NCBI GenBank assembly: GCA_010030605.1 | Contig: RHCK01000036.1 | Location: 1-9,669 of the forward strand | Direction: 5' to 3' | Source of the DNA: Acidimicrobiia bacterium | GTDB lineage: Bacteria > Actinomycetota > Acidimicrobiia > Acidimicrobiales > Ilumatobacteraceae | DNA: 9,669 bases | Part shown: positions 4,997 through 9,669 of the stretch, piece by piece | Layout: the number at the start of each line of letters is the position of its first letter | Position numbering within the stretch: the first letter of the stretch is position 1 | Made by a program: the position numbers and the translations under genes | The notes under the pieces: generated by a model | What the model was told of the DNA's origin: nothing | Seen by the model: only the letters and a program-made list of their open reading frames with translations | Database searches by the model: none

Positions 4997-7693
4997 CTAT
5001 TTGGTTTCGCTCTTCTTCTTACCACCTGCGGCGGCGATGACCGCTTGTGCCGCCGCCAATCGGGCGATCGGCACGCGGAACGGAGAGCAACTGACGTAGT
5101 CCAGACCGACTCGGTAGAAGAGATCGATGGACTCCGGGTCGCCTCCATGTTCGCCGCAGACGCCCAGTTTGATGCCCGGCTTGGCCGCGCGTCCACGTTC
5201 TGACGCAATCTTGACCAATTCCCCCACACCCGACTGGTCGATGGTCTCGAACGGGTTGCGCTTCAGGAGACCATTCTCCAGGTAGGCCGGCATCATGCGG
5301 CTTTCCACGTCGTCGCGGCTGAAACCGAACGTCATCTGCGTGAGGTCGTTCGTACCGAAACTGAAGAAATCCGCTTCTTCGCTCAGTTCGTCGGCTCGCA
5401 ATGCGGCACGCGGGGTCTCGATCATGGTTCCGATGGAGATCTTCGGCTTCTTCGCCGAATTCTTGCCGGACGTCTTCTTCATCGAATTGGCGATGCCGTT
5501 CACCACCCAGGATCGAGCGAGGGCCAATTCTTCGCGGGTGACGGTGAGCGGAATCATCACCTCGACAATGGGTTTGCCGCCGTTGGCCGCGCACTCGGCG
5601 GCGGCCTCCATGAGCGCCTGGACCTGCATGGCGTACAAACCGGGCTTCACCACACCGAGGCGGACACCGCGGGTTCCGAGCATCGGATTGAATTCGGCCC
5701 ACTCGTGAGCGGCCTTCAACAACTTGGTCTCCTCGGCCGACAGACCAGTGGTGGCCTGCTTGATCTCGAGTTCGTCCACCCGCGGCAAGAATTCGTGCAA
5801 CGGCGGATCGAGAAGTCGCACGGTCACGGGCAATCCGTCCATGGCGGTGAGGATCTCGATGAAATCCTTCTTTTGAACGACACGAAGTTCCTCGAGGGCC
5901 GCTGCTTCCTCTTGCGGTGTTTGGGCCAGGATCATGCGCCGAACCACCGGCAAACGATCGGGTGCGAGGAACATGTGCTCGGTGCGACACAAACCGATTC
6001 CTTCGGCGCCCAACTTGCGAGCGTTGGTGGCATCCTCGCCGGTGTCGGCGTTCGCGCGCACGGCCAACTTGCCCTTGCGCACCTCGTCGCTCCACTTCAA
6101 GATGATGTCGAATTCCTTCGGCGGTTCGGCCGCCGACAACGCCACCTCACCGAGCACCACTTCGCCGGTGGTGCCGTCGAGCGAGATGATGTCGCCCTCC
6201 TTCACCACCACCGAACCGACGCTGAACTGCTTCACGCCACCATCGGTGGAGATCTTGATGGCTTCGGCGCCCACCACGGCGGGGGTGCCCCAACCACGAG
6301 CGACCACGGCGGCGTGACTCACCAAGCCACCACGGGCCGTGAGAATGCCTTCCGACACCATCATTCCGTGGACGTCCTCGGGACTGGTTTCGCTGCGGAC
6401 CAAGATGACCTTCTCGCCACGGTCGGCAGCGTCAGCCGCATCGTCGGCGGTGAAATAGACCTTGCCCACGGCCGCACCGGGCGACGCGGCCAGACCTTTG
6501 GCGATCACCTTGTTGTTGCCGGCCTCGAACTGAGGGTGCAGAACCTGATCGAGGTGCTCGGCAGCCACGCGCGTGATGGCCTCCTGCTTGCTGATCTTCC
6601 ACACCTTCTTCGGACCCTTGGTTCCCTTGGTCATGTCGACCGCCATGCGCAACGCGGCGGCGCCGGTGCGCTTGCCCACGCGGGTTTGCAGCATCCAGAG
6701 TTTTCCTTGCTCGATGGTGAACTCGGTGTCGCACATGTCGGTGTAGTGCGCCTCGAGGCGAGCGAAGATTGCCAACAATTCCTTGTGGATCTTGGGGAAC
6801 TTGGCCTTGAGTGCGTCGAGGTCCTCGGTGTTACGGATGCCCGCCACCACGTCCTCACCCTGAGCGTTCACCAAGAAGTCGCCGTAAGGCACGTTCTCGC
6901 CGGTCGCCGCGTTACGCGTGAAGCCGACGCCGGTGCCCGAATTGTCGTCGCGGTTACCGAACACCATCGTCTGAACGTTCACGGCGGTTCCGAGATCGTG
7001 CGAGATCTTCTCGCGCACGCGGTACGCAATGGCTCGGGCGCCGTTCCAACTCTTGAACACCGCCTCGACCGCCCCGCGCAATTGCTTGTCGGGGGCTTGG
7101 GGGAAAGCCTTGCCTGTTTCCGCCTTCACGACCGCGAGGTACTTGGTGCACAGACCCTTCAACGTGTCGGCGCTCAATTCGGCGTCGGTCTTGACTCCGG
7201 CCGCGCTCTTGGCGTCCTCCAGAGGATGCTCGAAGTGCGAGCCGTCGATGCCCAGCACGATGCGTCCGTACATGGCGATGAATCGTCGATAGGAGTCGTA
7301 CGCGAATCGCTCGTCGCCGGTGACCTTGGCGAGGCCTTTCACGCTCTGGTCGTTGAGACCGAGATTGAGGACCGTGTCCATCATTCCGGGCATCGAAAAC
7401 TTGGCGCCCGAGCGAACGCTCACGAGCAACGGATCCTTGGGATCACCCAATTTGCGCTTCATGGCTTTTTCGAGCTTGGCGACCTGGGCGGTGATCTCGG
7501 TGTCGAGACCCTTCGGCCAACCACCGTGCATGTACGCACGGCACGCGTCGGTGGAGATGGTGAAACCCGGCGGCACCGGCAACTTCAGAACGCTCGTCAT
7601 CTCGGCGAGGTTCGCGCCCTTGCCTCCCAACAGATCTTTCATCTGCATCGGAGGACGACGGTGTTTGTGATCGAAAGAGTAGACGTACGGCAC
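4997..7693 (-). CDS. ppdK: Pyruvate, phosphate dikinase (PPDK)
   Basis: This 898-residue enzyme interconverts pyruvate + ATP + Pi and PEP + AMP + PPi in the cytoplasm, serving gluconeogenesis or PPi-linked glycolysis. The N-terminal ATP-grasp domain (about 1-350) begins with YVYSFD and has MKDLLGGKGANLAEM (18-32), VPPGFTIST, SVRSGAKFSMPGMMDTVLNLG and LQTRVGKRTGAAA. The swivelling phosphohistidine domain carries GGLVSHAAVVARGWG with catalytic His460. The C-terminal PEP/pyruvate barrel has GIGLCRTEHMF, LGTRGVRLG, FGTNDLTQMTFG and GVCGEHGGDP with catalytic Cys846. The length is close to the usual 870-900. The Thr normally two residues before the catalytic His, the target of the PPDK regulatory protein, is Val458. 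The start is a GTG at 7693, chosen because MPYVYSFD matches the family N terminus; there is no Shine-Dalgarno. It is probably the first gene of the operon. Confidence 0.98.
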   Translation of the reverse strand: MPYVYSFDHKHRRPPMQMKDLLGGKGANLAEMTSVLKLPVPPGFTISTDACRAYMHGGWPKGLDTEITAQVAKLEKAMKRKLGDPKDPLLVSVRSGAKFSMPGMMDTVLNLGLNDQSVKGLAKVTGDERFAYDSYRRFIAMYGRIVLGIDGSHFEHPLEDAKSAAGVKTDAELSADTLKGLCTKYLAVVKAETGKAFPQAPDKQLRGAVEAVFKSWNGARAIAYRVREKISHDLGTAVNVQTMVFGNRDDNSGTGVGFTRNAATGENVPYGDFLVNAQGEDVVAGIRNTEDLDALKAKFPKIHKELLAIFARLEAHYTDMCDTEFTIEQGKLWMLQTRVGKRTGAAALRMAVDMTKGTKGPKKVWKISKQEAITRVAAEHLDQVLHPQFEAGNNKVIAKGLAASPGAAVGKVYFTADDAADAADRGEKVILVRSETSPEDVHGMMVSEGILTARGGLVSHAAVVARGWGTPAVVGAEAIKISTDGGVKQFSVGSVVVKEGDIISLDGTTGEVVLGEVALSAAEPPKEFDIILKWSDEVRKGKLAVRANADTGEDATNARKLGAEGIGLCRTEHMFLAPDRLPVVRRMILAQTPQEEAAALEELRVVQKKDFIEILTAMDGLPVTVRLLDPPLHEFLPRVDELEIKQATTGLSAEETKLLKAAHEWAEFNPMLGTRGVRLGVVKPGLYAMQVQALMEAAAECAANGGKPIVEVMIPLTVTREELALARSWVVNGIANSMKKTSGKNSAKKPKISIGTMIETPRAALRADELSEEADFFSFGTNDLTQMTFGFSRDDVESRMMPAYLENGLLKRNPFETIDQSGVGELVKIASERGRAAKPGIKLGVCGEHGGDPESIDLFYRVGLDYVSCSPFRVPIARLAAAQAVIAAAGGKKKSETK

Positions 7694-7701
7694 GAGACGG
7701 A

Positions 7702-7707
7702 AGTCTA
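7702..7707 (-). promoter_or_regulatory. Candidate -10 element for ppdK, possibly giving a leaderless transcript
   Basis: On the minus strand TAGACT fits the TANNNT -10 pattern and lies 8 bases before the GTG start of ppdK. Transcription would then begin at or next to the start codon. This agrees with the lack of a ribosome binding site and with the frequency of leaderless genes in actinobacteria. No convincing -35 hexamer is seen 16-19 bases upstream, so confidence is limited. Confidence 0.35.
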
Positions 7708-7729
7708 CGAGGTGGTCCCGTCACCCCTC

Positions 7730-7737
7730 CACCGGTG
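7730..7737. repeat. 8-base palindrome CACCGGTG between the divergent promoters
   Basis: CACCGGTG is its own reverse complement and sits between the two candidate -10 elements in the 69-base ppdK/protease intergenic region. It could be an operator acting on both genes. An 8-base palindrome in GC-rich DNA can also occur by chance, and no second copy is seen nearby. Confidence 0.2.
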
Positions 7738-7750
7738 TTGACCCGTCCCG

Positions 7751-7756
7751 TAGCAT
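7751..7756 (+). promoter_or_regulatory. Candidate -10 element for the M50 protease gene, possibly leaderless
   Basis: TAGCAT fits TANNNT and is followed by 6 bases and then the ATG at 7763, so a start site about 7 bases downstream would coincide with the A of ATG. No Shine-Dalgarno is present (CCACCC precedes the ATG). TTGACC at 7738-7743 resembles a -35 box but is only 7 bases from TAGCAT, too close to act as its partner. Confidence 0.4.
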
Positions 7757-7762
7757 CCACCC

Positions 7763-8992
7763 ATGCGAATCCTCGGGTTTCCCGTTCAGATACGCCCCGG
7801 TTTCGTCTTGTTCATGCTTCTTATCGTCGTGGTGAACGGCCAGCCGATGGGGTTTTGGCTTGCCGGTTCCGTCACCGTTTTCACGCTCGCGCACGAGTTG
7901 GGACACGCGGTCGCCGCTCGACGCACGGGCGCAACCGCCAGCATTTCGCTCGACTTTCTCGCCGGATACGCCTCGTACGCCCCCAGTCGCCCTCTCACGC
8001 GAGGCGAACGCGCCACGATCGCCATCGCCGGACCGGCGGTGCAGATCGTTCTCGGGATCGTCGTTTTGTTGGCCATGGGCGTCGACCCGCTCTCGCATTC
8101 GGATTACGCCTCCGACTATTCCTCGTTCGCGATCTGGTGGGCCGGGCCGATGATCGGACTCTTCAATCTGATTCCGGTGTTACCCCTCGACGGCGGATCG
8201 CTCGCCGGCGAGATCATCGACGTGTTCAAGCCGGGGCGTGGCCGCGCCATCATGACGCGCATTAGCCCACCGGCCACCGCCGTCGCCTTCGTCACGATGG
8301 TGCTCGTTCCCGACCTTCGTCCCCTCGCGGCTTTTGCGGCGATTCTTCTGGTGTTGCAAATGCAGATCGTCTCGGCCCGATCCGAATCCTCCCGTGGACC
8401 GGAACTTCTCGAACGCCGCCGACGAATGATGGCCGATGCCGAGGACGCCGCATGGCGAACGGGTCGACCCGGACTTCTCGTTCCGCCACACGTGATGTCC
8501 CCATGGTGGGAGGCCCGCTCGAACATGGACGGTGGTCGGATCGACGAGGCTCGCCAAGTGATTCTCGACGACCTCGACGGACGGCGCGGGGGCGCATGGT
8601 GGCCACCTCACGCCGCACGACCCGACCAATTGAACGACATCGTTTCCGCCTTGATCGACACACTTCCCGAACCGAACGCGGATCATCGAACCCAATCGGC
8701 CATCGTCATCATCGACGTTTTGTTGCGAACCGGACACCACCAAACGGCGGCCGACTACGGCGCACGAGTATTCGCACTTTCACGATCGGGTCACGTCGCC
8801 ATTCAAGTGGCTCGTGGCACCGCGGCCCTCGGCGACGACGAACGCGCCGCACAATGGTTGACCGTGGCCGCGCGATCGGACGCCGAACCCACGACGTTGC
8901 TCGAGGCTCTACTTCACGCGCCGGAGTTCGACCGGTTGAGACTGCGACCCGAAATCGCCGAGCTCATCCGTTCGCTCGGCTCACCTCGCTGA
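7763..8992 (+). CDS. M50 (site-2 protease) family membrane metalloprotease with a soluble C-terminal region
   Basis: This 409-residue protein is a predicted intramembrane zinc protease of the rhomboid-unrelated S2P/M50 class. The zinc-binding HELGH motif is at 44-48 (His44, Glu45, His48) inside a membrane segment, and the second motif NLIPVLPLDGG is at 135-145 with Asp143 as the third ligand. IAIAGPAVQI (86-95) is also typical. Hydrophobic segments lie near 12-24, 31-48, 84-106, 122-141, 171-183 and 186-203. Residues from about 205 to 409 are soluble, rich in Arg, Asp and Ala, and predicted helical. The stretch from about 305 (SALIDTL, ADYGARVFALSRS, VARGTAALGDDERAAQWL) looks like degenerate TPR helices. 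There is no PDZ or CBS domain that I recognise. The gene is divergent from ppdK and overlaps the ygfZ-like gene tail to tail. Its substrate is unknown; TPR assignment is tentative. Confidence 0.9.
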   Translation: MRILGFPVQIRPGFVLFMLLIVVVNGQPMGFWLAGSVTVFTLAHELGHAVAARRTGATASISLDFLAGYASYAPSRPLTRGERATIAIAGPAVQIVLGIVVLLAMGVDPLSHSDYASDYSSFAIWWAGPMIGLFNLIPVLPLDGGSLAGEIIDVFKPGRGRAIMTRISPPATAVAFVTMVLVPDLRPLAAFAAILLVLQMQIVSARSESSRGPELLERRRRMMADAEDAAWRTGRPGLLVPPHVMSPWWEARSNMDGGRIDEARQVILDDLDGRRGGAWWPPHAARPDQLNDIVSALIDTLPEPNADHRTQSAIVIIDVLLRTGHHQTAADYGARVFALSRSGHVAIQVARGTAALGDDERAAQWLTVAARSDAEPTTLLEALLHAPEFDRLRLRPEIAELIRSLGSPR

Positions 8993-9669
8993 CCGGCATT
9001 CCGTATTCCGTCCCGCGGTCGACGTACGCCAACGCACATCCGTCGGCGCTCGAGGTCACCATTCCAACTTCTACTCCGTTCACCACGATCGGTTCGCCGG
9101 CCATGACATTGGTTCCCGCGATCATCCTCAACGTGCGCGGAGCCGACGAGCCCCGACTATCCATCCGCTCCACCAGTTCTTGTCCCGGATAGCAACCCTT
9201 GGTGAAACTCACCGTCGATCGCACGATGCCGATCGATGCGGGAATGGTCTCACCCACGATGATTTCGCGGCCGTTCGCCGGCCATCCGACACGAACGCGT
9301 TCGGCTTCGATGCGGTCCGGATCGACAAACTCGACCGCATGAGCAGCACCGAACTCGCCCGCATCGCCACCGACGATGTCGATAGCGGTGCCGTCACACC
9401 ACCATGCCGGCCGCACGGACGATGCGGAAACGAGCGATTCGGGCAACGACCCATCATCCGTCGAACGAACGCACGTCACACTCGACGTACGTTCGGTGAT
9501 CGTCGCCTTGGTGCGGATCAGAAATCGTTGCAGGCGGGTTTGTGTCGCCTGCACCACGTCCGCCGCGACCGGCCCGTCGAACTCGATGAGAAACGTCTCC
9601 TCCGACACGCAGACCACACGGAACAACGACACCAACTTGCCCACCGGCTCGAGCAACAAGGAGTGGCAC
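8964..9669 (-). CDS. YgfZ/GcvT-like folate-binding protein (N terminus beyond window edge)
   Basis: This is the C-terminal part of a YgfZ-family protein, a tetrahydrofolate-binding relative of the glycine-cleavage T protein that supports repair or assembly of some Fe-S enzymes, including MiaB in E. coli. The signature KGCYPGQELVERMDSRG is plain (coding bases near 9200-9150) and includes the family cysteine. It is followed by the C-terminal beta-barrel-like segment (AGEPIVVNGVEVGMVTSSA, CALAYVDR). A TTG at 9659 could open the frame, but the frame stays open to the edge and HSLLLEPVGKLVSLFRVV fits the interior of the GcvT fold, so the true start lies outside, probably some tens of residues upstream. 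The 3' end overlaps the protease gene by 29 bases, tail to tail. The family is firm; the gene name ygfZ is used by analogy. Confidence 0.9.
   Translation of the reverse strand, partial: CHSLLLEPVGKLVSLFRVVCVSEETFLIEFDGPVAADVVQATQTRLQRFLIRTKATITERTSSVTCVRSTDDGSLPESLVSASSVRPAWWCDGTAIDIVGGDAGEFGAAHAVEFVDPDRIEAERVRVGWPANGREIIVGETIPASIGIVRSTVSFTKGCYPGQELVERMDSRGSSAPRTLRMIAGTNVMAGEPIVVNGVEVGMVTSSADGCALAYVDRGTEYGMPVSEVSRANG

Noticed and set aside
4133..5203. A 356-codon open frame on the plus strand opposite AIM24 and parts of terC and ppdK
   Set aside because: It spans three real genes in antisense and shows no domain or start signal.
5705..7741. A 678-codon open frame on the plus strand, opposite ppdK
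   Set aside because: It lies entirely antisense to a clear PPDK. Its translation is rich in His, Gly, Leu and Arg with no recognisable domain, the usual product of reading GC-biased codons on the opposite strand.
7738..7743. TTGACC as a -35 box for the protease gene
   Set aside because: Only 7 bases separate it from the TAGCAT hexamer; 16-19 are needed.
1..9669. Novel defence, mobile or secondary-metabolite system
   Set aside because: Every substantial frame on both strands is either a recognisable housekeeping-type family or a shadow of one. There are no transposase, integrase, nuclease, toxin or repeat-array signatures.

Overview
This window is a densely coded stretch of bacterial chromosome. 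It is GC-rich by eye, with no gene-free stretch longer than about 70 bases, and it holds eight protein genes; the two at the window edges are cut. I see no tRNA, rRNA, CRISPR array, insertion sequence or phage gene. The strong G/C bias at third codon positions, the GTG/TTG starts, the weak or absent Shine-Dalgarno sites before several genes and the protein styles suggest an actinobacterium, perhaps of the Acidimicrobiia. That placement is inference and was not tested by any search.

Six genes lie head to tail on the minus strand. Read in the direction of transcription, from about 7700 down to 1, they are: pyruvate phosphate dikinase (ppdK), an AIM24-family protein, a TerC-family membrane protein, DNA primase (dnaG), a primary-type sigma-70 factor (rpoD-like), and the first 56 codons of the tRNA methylthiotransferase miaB. 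Gaps are 33, -1, 11, about -17 to -32 and 30 bases, so the group could be one transcription unit. Its core, dnaG followed by rpoD, is the 'macromolecular synthesis' pairing known from many bacteria (rpsU-dnaG-rpoD in enterics). Here rpsU is absent and its place is taken by terC, AIM24 and ppdK.

A 69-base intergenic region (7694-7762) separates ppdK from a divergently transcribed plus-strand gene for an M50 (site-2-protease family) membrane metalloprotease with a soluble C-terminal half of about 200 residues. Both genes have a TANNNT -10-like hexamer only 6-8 bases before the start codon, which fits leaderless transcripts. The protease gene ends tail to tail, with a 29-base overlap, against a minus-strand gene for a YgfZ/GcvT-like folate-binding protein that runs off the right edge.

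Together the genes cover replication priming, transcription initiation, tRNA modification, PEP/pyruvate metabolism, metal handling and Fe-S protein maintenance. I find no convincing new multi-gene defence or mobile system. The points most worth a second look are two mutually exclusive hairpins at the AIM24 ribosome binding site, the TGATG coupling of AIM24 and terC, the G-rich multi-start dnaG/rpoD junction, a PPDK that lacks the regulatory threonine next to its catalytic histidine, and the paired leaderless promoters.
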